Shown: positions 5,732 through 15,227, numbered from the stretch's first letter. The stretch is 64,000 nt of DNA from Halovivax ruber XH-70 (GCF_000328525.1 NC_019964.1:248001-312000); one strand, 5' to 3'. Numbers and translations: made by a program. Notes: generated from the sequence alone by a model not told the origin.

Positions 5732-8656
5732 ATGTACGAACGGGACGGTGACCACCTCCAGGCCGAATTCGACCGAATTCTGGTCGCCCTCAATGCACTC
5801 ACCGACAGGGACCTGCGTCCCGCGGACGAGTCCATCGACCTTCCGGATGCCGAGCCCGACAAGACCGGCACCAAGCGGCCGGACCCACTAACGAACGTCG
5901 GGGCGACGCTGCAATCGATCACTGGCCATCCCGACCAAGGGTCGGACGAAAGCACCGGAGCAACGGATCTCACTGACGTCCTGACCGAATTGGCGGCGGA
6001 GATCGATCACAACTGCGGGCTTGCACGCGAGGCAGGGTTGGAACTTCGACTCGACTCGCTCGCCCGTTCGCTAAACCTCTCGCGCATCCATCTCGATGCC
6101 CTGCTTCTCGCCCTCGCGCCGGAGCTCGACTGGCGCATCGCATCAATCTACGGGTTGATCAGCGGGATGGAGCAACCATTGCCCGCGCAGATCTCCGTTC
6201 TCGAAACAGTTCTCGGACGAATGGGCCACGGAACCGCGATAGGAGATAGTAGCCCGAAAGAGGCGCTCGCAACGGCCGCTCCGCTCTTCGGGTATCGACT
6301 TTTCGTGCGTCACTCCGGCAATCCCGGCACACCCTCCGCCTACGACACCGTCACCGTCGACGAGCGAATCGTCGACTACCTCAAGGGCGACGACAGTCTC
6401 GACCGCGCGCTCGCCGATCTCGTTTCCATCGACCACCCCGATAGCTCCCTCTCCGACCTCGTCTTCGACGACGAGACGACCGAGACGCTGGAGACGATCC
6501 GCTCCCGCTCGGAAGCCGCCGACGCACCCACCATCTACCACTTCGCGGGCGAGGACGGCACCGGCAAGGACCGTCTCCCAGCCGCCCTCACCGACGCCGA
6601 CACGCCGATCCTCCGCGCCGATGCGATCGATATCGTCGAGGACGACGACCTGTGCACTCGCCTCATCCGCGAGGGCGCCCTGCAGGACGCCGCGATCCAC
6701 CTCACGGGACTCGAACGCGTCACCGAACGGACGGAGACACCTGCGATCGGCGTCGACGAAGACGGCGGCGTCGCCATGCCCGATCCCGACGCGCCCACGG
6801 TCGACTCGATCGTCGAACGCTTCGACGACGCGCCCGGCGATGTCTTCCTGAGCCATACGGAGGCGTGGAAACCCGACGTCGACCTCGCTCGCCACCACGT
6901 CGAGACCGTCCACTGTCAGTTCCCCGGGTACAGTACGCGCCTGGCCATCTGGGAGGAGTACGCCGACGAGATTGCCGAGGACTACCTCGTCGAGAACGTC
7001 GCGACCAACTTCCGCCTTCCCCAGCGCGACATCCGGCGGGCGGTCAAAACTGCGAGGTATCTCTGCCGATCGGAGCAGGGTATCGTCGATGCCTCCGAAG
7101 AGTCCGCCTCCACAGATGCCTTCGCCCCCGTCGACGCCGCCCTCGAACGGGAGCACCTCTATGCGGCCTGCAAGCGCTACTCCGCGTCCAATCTCGAAGC
7201 GCTGGCCGACCGGATGGAGCCCGGCTACGAACTGGACGATCTCTATCTCAACGACAAGCCCAAGACCCACCTCCGGGAGCTCTGTGGGCACCTCCAGTAC
7301 CGCGGCGCGGTCACCAGCGAGTGGGGCTTCGGCGAGCCCGGCAGCCGTGGGGACGGCGTCGTCGCCCTGTTCTACGGCCAGCCCGGCACCGGGAAGACCA
7401 TGGCCGCGGAGGTCATCGCCAACGAGACCGGCCTCGATCTCTACCGTGTGGATCTGGCCCAGATCGTCGACAAGTACATCGGCGAGACCGAGAGCCAGTT
7501 GGCGGCGCTGCTCGACGAGGCCGAACGGTCGAACGCAATCCTGCTGTTCGACGAGGCCGACTCGCTGTTCGGCGAGCGGACCGACGTCGGCGACGCCACC
7601 GACCGCCACGCCAACAACGTCACCAACTTCCTCCTCCAGCGCCTCGAATCGTTCGACGGCATCGCGCTCCTGACGACGAACAAACGCGGCGGCATCGACT
7701 CGGCCTTCAAGCGGCGGATCGCCCACTCCATCCGCTTCGACGTGCCGCAGGAGGATCTGCGTCGGCGCCTCTGGCGCGAGAGTTTCCCCGACGAAGCAAA
7801 CGTCGCCACCGACGACTTCGACTTCGACTTCCTCGGGATGAAAACGCTCACGCCCGCGATCATCCGCAAAGTCGCCAAGTACGCCGCCTACATCGCCGCC
7901 ACCGAGGCCTACGACGGCCAGCCCTTAGACGGCGAGACGACATCGCTCGAGGACGTCACCATCACCTTCGACCACATCATTCTGGGGCTGCAGTACGCCA
8001 GCGAGGCCGGCGGCGTCGCCCTGCAGGACGACGAGTTCTATCAGTACGAGGAGCGCTTGCGTACCTACGAGACCAAGCACGTCAGCCGCGACTTCGACAC
8101 CCGCTTCCGCATGCGCTACCTCGATGGCGAGGGGCTCGAGGACGTGGCGAACGGAGACGACGGCGACGAATCTGGTGAGGTCGGCGGTGAGGCGGAAGAT
8201 GGCGGCGGAAAACCGACCGAAGATACCCGCGCGGAATCACCAAACAAGGAATCGGACGCGACCGACGATGATGCATCCGAGTCCGACAAGAAGTCGGTCG
8301 ATTCGGAAAATGGCCCCACCAGGATAGCCGACGACTCGCTCACTCCCGAAGCCGTCGTCCGGCACTTCTACGATCGCGTCCGGGCGCAGGACCGAGCGGG
8401 CCTGAGCGCCCTGTATCACCCCGACGCCGAGGCCGAGATCCTCTCGAAACGTGACGTCATGGCGATGGATCTCTCCAACGTCGAACTCGCGAGTTCGATC
8501 GAACGCATCGTCGACGAGGACGAGCGCGTCGTCCTCGAGTTCGTCGAGGCCTCGAACACCCACGAACTACCGACCGAGATCGAATGTCAGGCCGACGACG
8601 CTGGCCGGTGGCGCCTCTACACGATCAGGCAGGACGCGCCGGCCGAGACAACCTAG
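5732..8656 (+). CDS. Two-domain AAA+ ATPase, eCIS (Afp15-like), with NTF2-like tail
   Basis: A 974-residue cytosolic protein. A degenerate first P-loop (GEDGTGKD, about 272-279) is followed by a complete C-terminal AAA+ domain with Walker A GQPGTGKT (about 549-556), Walker B ILLFDEADSLFGER (about 601-614) and an arginine-rich sensor region (FKRRIAHSIRFD). Domain order and sequence match the ATPase that accompanies contractile injection systems of the Afp/PVC type, which assembles or remodels the particle. An acidic linker (about 810-865) leads to a SnoaL/NTF2-like domain at about 868-965 (VVRHFYDRVRAQD ... LYHPDAEAEI), an unusual fusion. It is divergent from the DUF4157 operon. It could in principle be a CDC48-like ATPase acting elsewhere, but the context favours eCIS. 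Confidence 0.85.
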   Translation: MYERDGDHLQAEFDRILVALNALTDRDLRPADESIDLPDAEPDKTGTKRPDPLTNVGATLQSITGHPDQGSDESTGATDLTDVLTELAAEIDHNCGLAREAGLELRLDSLARSLNLSRIHLDALLLALAPELDWRIASIYGLISGMEQPLPAQISVLETVLGRMGHGTAIGDSSPKEALATAAPLFGYRLFVRHSGNPGTPSAYDTVTVDERIVDYLKGDDSLDRALADLVSIDHPDSSLSDLVFDDETTETLETIRSRSEAADAPTIYHFAGEDGTGKDRLPAALTDADTPILRADAIDIVEDDDLCTRLIREGALQDAAIHLTGLERVTERTETPAIGVDEDGGVAMPDPDAPTVDSIVERFDDAPGDVFLSHTEAWKPDVDLARHHVETVHCQFPGYSTRLAIWEEYADEIAEDYLVENVATNFRLPQRDIRRAVKTARYLCRSEQGIVDASEESASTDAFAPVDAALEREHLYAACKRYSASNLEALADRMEPGYELDDLYLNDKPKTHLRELCGHLQYRGAVTSEWGFGEPGSRGDGVVALFYGQPGTGKTMAAEVIANETGLDLYRVDLAQIVDKYIGETESQLAALLDEAERSNAILLFDEADSLFGERTDVGDATDRHANNVTNFLLQRLESFDGIALLTTNKRGGIDSAFKRRIAHSIRFDVPQEDLRRRLWRESFPDEANVATDDFDFDFLGMKTLTPAIIRKVAKYAAYIAATEAYDGQPLDGETTSLEDVTITFDHIILGLQYASEAGGVALQDDEFYQYEERLRTYETKHVSRDFDTRFRMRYLDGEGLEDVANGDDGDESGEVGGEAEDGGGKPTEDTRAESPNKESDATDDDASESDKKSVDSENGPTRIADDSLTPEAVVRHFYDRVRAQDRAGLSALYHPDAEAEILSKRDVMAMDLSNVELASSIERIVDEDERVVLEFVEASNTHELPTEIECQADDAGRWRLYTIRQDAPAETT

Positions 8657-8737
8657 GGCCAAACTAGCTCAGTTGCAAAACAGCAATTACCGACTCCAGA
8701 GGTTCTCTGCGAAATAATGGTTCATTTTCACACAGGA

Positions 8738-8808
8738 TTATATTCCACCCAGGGATTGGGGCCGAGTGTCACCGCATGGTCCGTGGAGGCGGACCGGGGT
8801 GAGCTCGG
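8738..8808 (+). promoter_or_regulatory. Promoter and short leader of zinc-finger copy 2
   Basis: A TTATATT element (8738-8744) predicts a start near 8767 and a leader of about 40 nt. The three-way-junction RNA of copies 1 and 3 is absent. The last part is conserved: CCGAG (8762-8766) can pair with CTCGG (8804-8808) just before the ATG, enclosing a perfect hairpin GGTCCG/CGGACC (8778-8795). The start-codon hairpin CGGAT-GAA-ATCCG follows at 8806-8818. Confidence 0.45.
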
Positions 8809-9066
8809 ATGAAATCCGTCGAGCGAACGAGCGACGGGACCGGCGATGCGCCTCGGTCCCAGGGGTGTTATCGGTGCGATCGGGACGTGGCACCATCGCG
8901 GCTCTTTCGGGTGGACATTGAGCTACCCGAGCCGTTGGACGCCCAGTACAGACACGCCGTTCGGTACTGCGGTCCGGATTGCGCCGCCGCAATGAATCTG
9001 TCCGAGTTCTCGGATCGGGTCAAAGCGCGTGCTCGCGGGGGTGGTAAGTCGGTCGGGAGCGACTGA
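8809..9066 (+). CDS. Small zinc-finger protein, copy 2
   Basis: An 85-residue paralogue of the proteins at 856-1110 and 32528-32773. It begins MKSVERTSDGTGD and carries CYRCDRDV and, about 40 residues later, YCGPDC, so the four candidate zinc cysteines are kept. It ends with the conserved NLSEFSDRVKARARGGG region, a basic helix. It lies 152 bases downstream of the AAA+ ATPase on the same strand. With copy 1 it forms direct repeats bracketing the eCIS-like module. Nucleotide identity to the other copies is high in the first 30 and in the cysteine codons, pointing to fairly recent duplication or gene conversion. Function unknown. Confidence 0.75.
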   Translation: MKSVERTSDGTGDAPRSQGCYRCDRDVAPSRLFRVDIELPEPLDAQYRHAVRYCGPDCAAAMNLSEFSDRVKARARGGGKSVGSD

Positions 9067-9257
9067 CGAGCGCGCTGGTGCCGGGGACGTAGCGTCTCGG
9101 TCGACGAGGCTGCAGCCGTCTATCCGACAGCCCTGTCGATAAATCCCTGATTTCGAATCATAATATAGATTTACACGGCCGGTGAACGATGGTGCATGAC
9201 AGCGGTCGAACCCGGAGTCGACGAGCGATCGGCGGGACGACGACCCGAGGTCACAGA

Positions 9258-10166
9258 ATGAAGGTGTTGAACCTCGTCACGTCGCCGCGGCCCTTTTTCG
9301 ACAATCAGGTCCGGACGCTCGAAGCACGCGGCGTCGACGTTACGACGATCTGCGTCCCTGGACGGGAGTCCCAGTCGGAGACGCGGTCGCTGACCGACTA
9401 CCTCGCCTACTACCCGCACGTCCTCGGCCAGTCGCTGTCGGGGTACGATCTCGTCCACGCAAACTACGGATTGACGGCCCCGTTCGCGCTGACCCAGCCA
9501 ACTCGCCCCGTCGTGCTGACGCTCTGGGGATCTGACCTCATGGGACGGTACGCACGAGTGAGCGAGCGCTGTAGCGCGTTCTGTGACGCGATCGTCGTGC
9601 CGACGTCGGCGATGGCGGCACAGCTCTCGTCGCCCGCCGACCTGATCCCGTTCGGCGTGGACTCCGACCTGTTCCGACCGATCCCGCAGGAGGTCGCCAG
9701 GGAGCGAGTCGGGTGGCCGACGGACGAGCGCATCGCCCTCTTCCCGTACGACCCTTCGCGTTCGGTGAAGAACTACGATCTCGCCGAGACCGTCGTCGCC
9801 GAGGCTGCGGGTCAACTCACGCTCGAATCGCTCGGTGACGTCTCCTACGATCGAATGCCTCTCTACATGAACGCGAGCGATCTAGTTCTCGTGACGTCGA
9901 GACGGGAGAGCGGCCCGTTGACCGTCAAAGAGGCCGCGCTCTGTAACGTCCCGATCGTCTCGACCGACGTCGGATTCGTCAGGGACGTCCTTTCTCCCGT
10001 CCAGTCGGCGCACGTCTGCGAGTCAAAAGCCGAACTCGTCGCCGGCGTCGACGCCGTGCTCCAATCCGACGTGGCCCCCAGTGGTCGCGACGAACTGAAA
10101 GCGAACGTGAGCATGGACCGGATGGGCGACCAGCTCGTAGACGTCTACGAACGCGTCCTCGAGTGA
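9258..10166 (+). CDS. GT-B fold glycosyltransferase (group 1/4 type)
   Basis: A 302-residue protein with the N-terminal Rossmann strand MKVLNLVTSPRPFF, the acceptor-domain motif YDLVHANYGLTAPFAL, and a C-terminal nucleotide-sugar domain with an EX7E-like motif (ESGPLTVKEA). It should transfer a sugar from a nucleotide donor to a lipid-linked or polysaccharide acceptor at the inner membrane face. It is short for the family (usually 350-400 residues). The ATG at 9258 is preceded by GAGGT, a Shine-Dalgarno-like element. A TATA element at 9162-9168 places transcription near 9190, so the in-frame ATG at 9189 could also serve as a leaderless start. It heads a surface-glycan cluster. Confidence 0.8.
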   Translation: MKVLNLVTSPRPFFDNQVRTLEARGVDVTTICVPGRESQSETRSLTDYLAYYPHVLGQSLSGYDLVHANYGLTAPFALTQPTRPVVLTLWGSDLMGRYARVSERCSAFCDAIVVPTSAMAAQLSSPADLIPFGVDSDLFRPIPQEVARERVGWPTDERIALFPYDPSRSVKNYDLAETVVAEAAGQLTLESLGDVSYDRMPLYMNASDLVLVTSRRESGPLTVKEAALCNVPIVSTDVGFVRDVLSPVQSAHVCESKAELVAGVDAVLQSDVAPSGRDELKANVSMDRMGDQLVDVYERVLE

Positions 10167-10236
10167 GGCCTGAATCGAGCGAGCCTCGCCGTCCACCGCC
10201 CGACGGAAGCTTTGTTGCGGATTCGCCCGGAACGCC

Positions 10237-11697
10237 TCACAGATAGCTTTTGACGTCCTCGGTGCGGATGAGGTTCAGCGAGAGCGAACTACCCAGCCAG
10301 ATCGCGACGCCGCCGATGACGGCCAGTCCGAGGGTGAAGAGTCCGTCTCCCAGGGAGAGAATGCCGTAGACGCCCGGCACCATCACCGCGGTGACGAGGA
10401 CGATCTTCCCGACCCTGGCTGCGAGCCAGCGGCTGCGGAGGTCCAGTTCCTGGCCCATGATGTAGACCGCGACGGCGGTGTACACCGAGAAGGTGAGGAC
10501 GGTCGCGATCGCGGCGCCGACCACGCCGATCGTCGGGATCAGGAGGACGTTCAGCCCGAGGTTACACAGCGCGGTCACGGTCTTCGCGATCGCCCGTTCT
10601 CTGGCCCGGCCGAGGTAGTCGAGACTGTTGCTCGTCACGATGGCGACGGCGACGAGGACGATGTGGATCGCCAGTATCTGGAGGACGGGAACTGCGCCCG
10701 CGTACTCGCTTCCGAAGACGATCGTGATGAACGGCTCGGCGACGATCGCCATTCCCGTCGCCGCCGGAATGTACAACAAGAGGACGTAGAAGATCGTCTG
10801 CTCGTACATTCGCGCCGCGCGGTCGGCGTTCCCGCCGGCCTTTTGGGATTCGAACGTCGGTGACAGGGAGAACCCAACCGCGGCGACGGGCGTCTGGACG
10901 AACTCCCGGATCTGGCCCGGTAGCGTGTAGAACGCGACGGCGGTCGGATCCAGGAACACGCCGACGAGGATCGTGTCGAGCTTGTTGTCGATCCGGTTGG
11001 CGGCGGTCGTGGCGGTGATGGGAACCGAATAGCTGAGGACCCGACGCCGCAACTCGGCGTCGATCGCGGAAACGGATGTCCCGTGGAGATAGGTTCGGTA
11101 GAGGATGCCTGCCCCGAGGAGGCCGCCGACCACGGCCGCGACGACGTAGCCGACCAGGGCGCCGACCGCCCCGAATCCGAGCACCGCGAGCGTGAGTGCG
11201 ATGACGGCCCGACTGGCGCGCTCGATCGAGTAGACGATCGCCGCCGAATCGATGTCCTCGAACGCCTGCAACTCGATCCGGGCGAATTTGAAGACGGCGG
11301 TCGCGGCGACGAAGACCGAACCGAGTTGCAGTAACGGCTCCAGTGTTGATTCGCCGACGACCCGGGCAATCGGTCCGGCGCCGACGAACAGGAGCCCCGA
11401 CGCCACGAGCGCCAGCCCGACGTTGAGGACGAAGGTGTACCGCAGCAATCCGGGGACCTGCGCTGGGTCTTTCTCCCGATACAGGGTGATGTAGCGGGCG
11501 CCGGCCTTCGGGACGCCGAGCCGGCTGAGCAGCTCGACGACGCTGAAGACGGAGATGGCGAGGAACAGGAGTCCGTACTCGTCGGTCGACAGGATTCGGG
11601 CCAGACCGAACGCGAGCAGCCCACCCGAGATCGAGCCGACGAGGCGCGCGACGAACTCGAACTGAAACCGCTCGAGCAACGTTCGTCGAAGGGACAT
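10237..11697 (-). CDS. Polysaccharide/oligosaccharide flippase (Wzx, MOP superfamily)
   Basis: A 486-residue integral membrane protein with about 14 hydrophobic segments. It starts with the family's typical GSISGGLLAFGLARILSTDE motif (first helix and loop) and continues with RLGVPKAGARYITLYRE. Members of this family flip lipid-linked oligosaccharides across the membrane; in haloarchaea a relative (AglR) serves N-glycosylation of the S-layer. The gene is minus-strand and shares a 73-base divergent promoter region with the phosphatase-like gene at 11771. TATA-like elements face both ways (11731-11745). The substrate cannot be told from sequence. Confidence 0.85.
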   Translation of the reverse strand: MSLRRTLLERFQFEFVARLVGSISGGLLAFGLARILSTDEYGLLFLAISVFSVVELLSRLGVPKAGARYITLYREKDPAQVPGLLRYTFVLNVGLALVASGLLFVGAGPIARVVGESTLEPLLQLGSVFVAATAVFKFARIELQAFEDIDSAAIVYSIERASRAVIALTLAVLGFGAVGALVGYVVAAVVGGLLGAGILYRTYLHGTSVSAIDAELRRRVLSYSVPITATTAANRIDNKLDTILVGVFLDPTAVAFYTLPGQIREFVQTPVAAVGFSLSPTFESQKAGGNADRAARMYEQTIFYVLLLYIPAATGMAIVAEPFITIVFGSEYAGAVPVLQILAIHIVLVAVAIVTSNSLDYLGRARERAIAKTVTALCNLGLNVLLIPTIGVVGAAIATVLTFSVYTAVAVYIMGQELDLRSRWLAARVGKIVLVTAVMVPGVYGILSLGDGLFTLGLAVIGGVAIWLGSSLSLNLIRTEDVKSYL

Positions 11698-11770
11698 TCG
11701 GTGACGTACGATGGATTACTGACTATGGGGATATAAACTTATATATGGGTGGGTGGAGAATTTACGGCCA
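11698..11770. promoter_or_regulatory. Divergent promoter, flippase and phosphatase-like gene
   Basis: A short AT-rich stretch inside GC-rich DNA. TTATATA at 11739-11745 lies 29 bases before the ATG at 11771, which fits a leaderless plus-strand transcript. Its neighbour ATATAAACT (11731-11739) reads as a TATA element for the minus-strand flippase, giving a leader of roughly 10 nt. Confidence 0.5.
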
Positions 11771-13267
11771 ATGGGACGGATAGTCGTGATCGGACTGGAC
11801 GGTTTCCACGACGAGGTCCTCCAGTTCACCCCCCACATCGACTCGCTCTTTACCGACAATCCCAGCGGCGCCCTCACGAGTACCGCGCCGCCCGTCACCG
11901 CCCCGGCCTGGGCGTCGTTCCAGACCGGCAAGAACCAGGGCAAACACGGACTGTACGACTTCGTCGAGTTCGACGACTCGATGGAGGCGACGATCAGGGA
12001 CGGTCGCTCGCTCCGCTCTCGAACGGTCTACGAACGACTCGACGGGGCCGGATACGAGTGTTTCCTCTACAACCTTCCGTTCTCGAACCCGGCCCGAATC
12101 GACGGTGACGTCGTCCCGTCCTGGCTGGATTCGGACTCCCAGCCACCGACACCGGCGGACCTCTACGACCGCTACGACATCGAGCGTCCCTGGTACCCGT
12201 CGTTCGATGGCGGGACCAGTGAGAACGTCGAGACGATGCGCAAGAGCGTCGAACACAACTGTGAGCAGTTCCTCCAGGTGCTGTCGGCCGACGAGCACGA
12301 CTTTTACTTCCAGCTCGTGAGCGAGACGGACTGGCTCCAGCACGAAGCCTACTTCGACCTCTTCGAACGCCCCGATTCGGACGTCGGCGCCGCGGCGAGG
12401 GCCGTCCTCACCGCGGTCGACGAACACGTCGCACGGATCACCGACGAACTTGACGAGGACGATCGCCTGCTCCTGCTCAGTGACCACGGCTTCACCGGCT
12501 ACGATCGGCAGTTCTACGTCAACGACTGGCTGGCCGAGGAGGGCTACCTCACGTTCGGTGAGACGAACATCGGGTCCAAGGACGACGGCGACACGTCGGT
12601 CAACGTCGGCCGCGTCGGCCGTTTTCTGTTCAGACAGGAGTGGCTCCATCCCGTTCTCAGACCCCTCAGGCGAGCCGTCGAGAACGTGTCGTCGGCCGAC
12701 CTCTCCGTCGAGCGGGGGATCGACCTCGACGACTCCGTCGCGGTCTGTCACTCGAACGACGAGCGCGCGATCCGGCTCGCCGACCGGCTCGACGACGACG
12801 AGCGCCGACAGCTTCGCGACGAGATCGTTGCCAAACTGAACGACGAACCGGGGATCGAGGCGACGGATGGCGAGGAGTTGTACGCGGGACCGTACGCCGA
12901 GGAGGCCGGCGACATCATCTACTCGGCCACCGCCAGCGCCGTCTGGCGGGGACCGGCCGGCGTCGTCTGGCGGGATTCGCGCAAGGCCAACCACGACCCA
13001 CACGGCATCGTCGCGGGGATCGGGTTCGACGGAACCGACGCCGCCGATCTCGATGCGTCCCTCGTCGACGTGACGCCGACCATCCTCGCCGCTGCCGGTT
13101 GTGCGATCCCGACCGACGTGGACGGCGAACCGATCGCTGCCCTCCTCGCCGACGATCCCGACTTTACCGAGCCGGCACCGTACGACGTGGACGCCGCCGA
13201 CACCGATGCCGACAGCGGCCCCAACACGGACGCCGAACAGCGCCTCAAGGATCTGGGCTACCTCTGA
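11771..13267 (+). CDS. Alkaline-phosphatase-superfamily phosphodiesterase/sulfatase-like protein
   Basis: A 498-residue protein. The N-terminal metal motif VVIGLDGFHDEV, the nucleophile-loop region TSTAPPVTAPAWASF, the DWLQHEAYFD metal site and LLLLSDHGFTGYDRQFYVNDWL all match the type I phosphodiesterase/nucleotide pyrophosphatase branch. A late histidine is present in NHDPHGIVAG. No signal peptide is seen, so it acts in the cytosol or is peripheral. Such enzymes are frequent in archaeal glycosylation clusters, where they may trim nucleotide sugars or transfer phosphoglycerol- or sulfate-like groups. The start at 11771 is chosen over 11753 from TATA spacing and from the glycine-rich strand that begins there. 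Confidence 0.8.
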   Translation: MGRIVVIGLDGFHDEVLQFTPHIDSLFTDNPSGALTSTAPPVTAPAWASFQTGKNQGKHGLYDFVEFDDSMEATIRDGRSLRSRTVYERLDGAGYECFLYNLPFSNPARIDGDVVPSWLDSDSQPPTPADLYDRYDIERPWYPSFDGGTSENVETMRKSVEHNCEQFLQVLSADEHDFYFQLVSETDWLQHEAYFDLFERPDSDVGAAARAVLTAVDEHVARITDELDEDDRLLLLSDHGFTGYDRQFYVNDWLAEEGYLTFGETNIGSKDDGDTSVNVGRVGRFLFRQEWLHPVLRPLRRAVENVSSADLSVERGIDLDDSVAVCHSNDERAIRLADRLDDDERRQLRDEIVAKLNDEPGIEATDGEELYAGPYAEEAGDIIYSATASAVWRGPAGVVWRDSRKANHDPHGIVAGIGFDGTDAADLDASLVDVTPTILAAAGCAIPTDVDGEPIAALLADDPDFTEPAPYDVDAADTDADSGPNTDAEQRLKDLGYL

Positions 13268-13300
13268 GACCGCGGAATGGACGGTGACGATTGATACACG

Positions 13301-15091
13301 ATGAACCGACTCGAGAAGGCCGCCGCAGCGAGTTCGATCACATTTTTGGCCCTCGCCATCCTCGTCGCCGCGCAACACCCAGCGACGGCCTACGAGCCGT
13401 CGATTTACACAGGAACACCGATGCTATACTGGGTCTGTCTCACTTTCGCCCTCCTCGCTGGGTGTGTTCTTCTTCTCGTGGGTTCGAGGCCGCTCGTCAG
13501 CCTATTGGTACTCGGAACGTCGCTCCTGACGGTGGTGGCTCTCCCAATGCTGCGAGGGTACTGGTTGTTGGGCGGTGGCGATCCGATGGGTCACCTCAGA
13601 GTCGCGTCGCAGGTGGCCAACGGTGCGGATCCGTTGTCCATCTTGTACCCGGGAATGCCGGCACTTGTCGAAGTTATTCGAGAGCTTACGGGCTTGCCTG
13701 CGCGGATCGTTCTGGTACTGGTGGGCCCGATCTTTTTTACGGTCTTCGTCGTGTTCTCCGGTCTCATCGGGCGGCAACTGACACGTGATCCCTCCGGTCT
13801 CGTTGGTGGCGTCGTCGCAGGATTACTGTTGCTCCCGATCAATCTGGTTGCGACACACCTCTACCCACATCCAAACTCTTATTCGATCCTCTTCGCGCCG
13901 GTCGGGCTCTTCCTGGCGATCAGCCTCGTACGTTCGCCTGACCGAGCGAGATTCACGGCACTCCTGTTCTTCGCCGTTGCGATGATCGTCTACCATCCGC
14001 AGCAGGCGATGAACGTGATCGCCGTTCTGGCGGTGTTCGGGGTGGTGTGGGCGCTTACCGATACGTATCGGATTCGGGATATTGCTAGCGAACCGCTCGT
14101 CTCCGCGACAGCGGTGATGGGTGTCCTGTGGATGACGTGGATCCTCGCACAGTCCCGATTCGAGGAGACGTTCGTCACCGTCGTCATTGGCATCCTTTCG
14201 GCCAGCCCGACGGACGTGACGGCTGGCCGTGGTGGAACGCTGACCCAGCTGGGGTCCGGTGTCGTGGATCTCGTGTTCCGATTGTTCTTCATCGACATCG
14301 TCGCATCTTTCTTCGCCGGGATTGCGGTGATTTGTTCGCTCGTCTGGGCTGCTCGTGAGGTCGGCTTCATCCGTTCGTCACCCAATCCAGCAGCCACCTC
14401 GATATCGATCGATTATCGGGCGGTGTTCTGCCTGTGCTGTGCATTCGTCCCCGTGATGGGCTTCTTCGGCGTGTTCCTCGCCTCGGGGGTGACGCAACAA
14501 TTTATGCGGTTTATCGGATTTGGCATGGCGCTCGCAACGATTCTCGTCGCCGTTGGCTTGCGCCACACACTCGAACTATCACCGATTCGGACACTCCGCC
14601 GGTCGACAGTAGTGACGATCGTCGCGGTGGTCTTACTCACGTCGGCACTCGTCGGCGCGAGCCTGACATACCACACGTCGCCGCTAAACTTTCGAGATAC
14701 TGGCCACGTCTCCGAGGCGAGTGTCGTGGGGTACGACACACAGTTCGACCATCACGCCGGCGTCGAGATGATGCACACCCGGACTCCTATTTGGCGGTAT
14801 GCGTACGCGCTCGAACCGATGGAGCCCGCTCCGATGGTCGACTACACCGGTTCCTATCGAGATACCGTTCCTCCCGACCACTTTGCGAATCGCTCGATTC
14901 ACGAACTGTACGATACCGATCGGCTGTTGCTGACGACCGAGAAGGATCGGTGGCTCGATACTGAACTGTACGATGGGGTCCGCTACTCGGACGCCGATTT
15001 TCGGTATCTGATTCGTCAACCCGGTATCGACCGAACGTACGACAACGGGGGCGTCCAGGCGTACTACATTCACAGTAACGAGACGAGTTAG
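13301..15091 (+). CDS. Large polytopic membrane protein, GT-C-like, glycan cluster
   Basis: A 596-residue protein with about 12-14 predicted transmembrane helices up to residue ~460 and a soluble C-terminal region of about 130 residues. The loop GGGDPMGHLRVASQVANGADPLSILYPG after the third helix contains an acidic/His-rich motif reminiscent of the first periplasmic loop of GT-C glycosyltransferases such as AglB/PMT relatives, but no diagnostic motif is certain. It lies 33 bases after the phosphatase-like gene on the same strand, so co-transcription is likely. Codon use is a little less GC-biased than in the flanking housekeeping genes. It probably polymerises or transfers a surface glycan; function inferred from context only. 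Confidence 0.7.
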   Translation: MNRLEKAAAASSITFLALAILVAAQHPATAYEPSIYTGTPMLYWVCLTFALLAGCVLLLVGSRPLVSLLVLGTSLLTVVALPMLRGYWLLGGGDPMGHLRVASQVANGADPLSILYPGMPALVEVIRELTGLPARIVLVLVGPIFFTVFVVFSGLIGRQLTRDPSGLVGGVVAGLLLLPINLVATHLYPHPNSYSILFAPVGLFLAISLVRSPDRARFTALLFFAVAMIVYHPQQAMNVIAVLAVFGVVWALTDTYRIRDIASEPLVSATAVMGVLWMTWILAQSRFEETFVTVVIGILSASPTDVTAGRGGTLTQLGSGVVDLVFRLFFIDIVASFFAGIAVICSLVWAAREVGFIRSSPNPAATSISIDYRAVFCLCCAFVPVMGFFGVFLASGVTQQFMRFIGFGMALATILVAVGLRHTLELSPIRTLRRSTVVTIVAVVLLTSALVGASLTYHTSPLNFRDTGHVSEASVVGYDTQFDHHAGVEMMHTRTPIWRYAYALEPMEPAPMVDYTGSYRDTVPPDHFANRSIHELYDTDRLLLTTEKDRWLDTELYDGVRYSDADFRYLIRQPGIDRTYDNGGVQAYYIHSNETS

Positions 15092-15227
15092 GCGACGAAG
15101 CGACTGAAGCGGTCTTTTGTGTCTGGTGCTGTCAGACCGGTACGCTCGAAGGATTGTTGGTTTCGACGATGGCCGGCCGATGTTATAGGACGATACATTT
15201 ACAACTGGTCTCGGTCGATTACGCCTA

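Noticed and set aside
6143-7726. Long open frame antisense to the AAA+ ATPase (527 codons)
   Set aside because: High-GC DNA gives long antisense frames. The plus strand has clear ATPase motifs and the antisense product has no recognisable domain.
11762-13378. Long antisense frame opposite the phosphatase-like gene
   Set aside because: Mirror of a clear coding frame; composition is typical of antisense translation (Val/Arg/Asp-rich) and no motif is seen.
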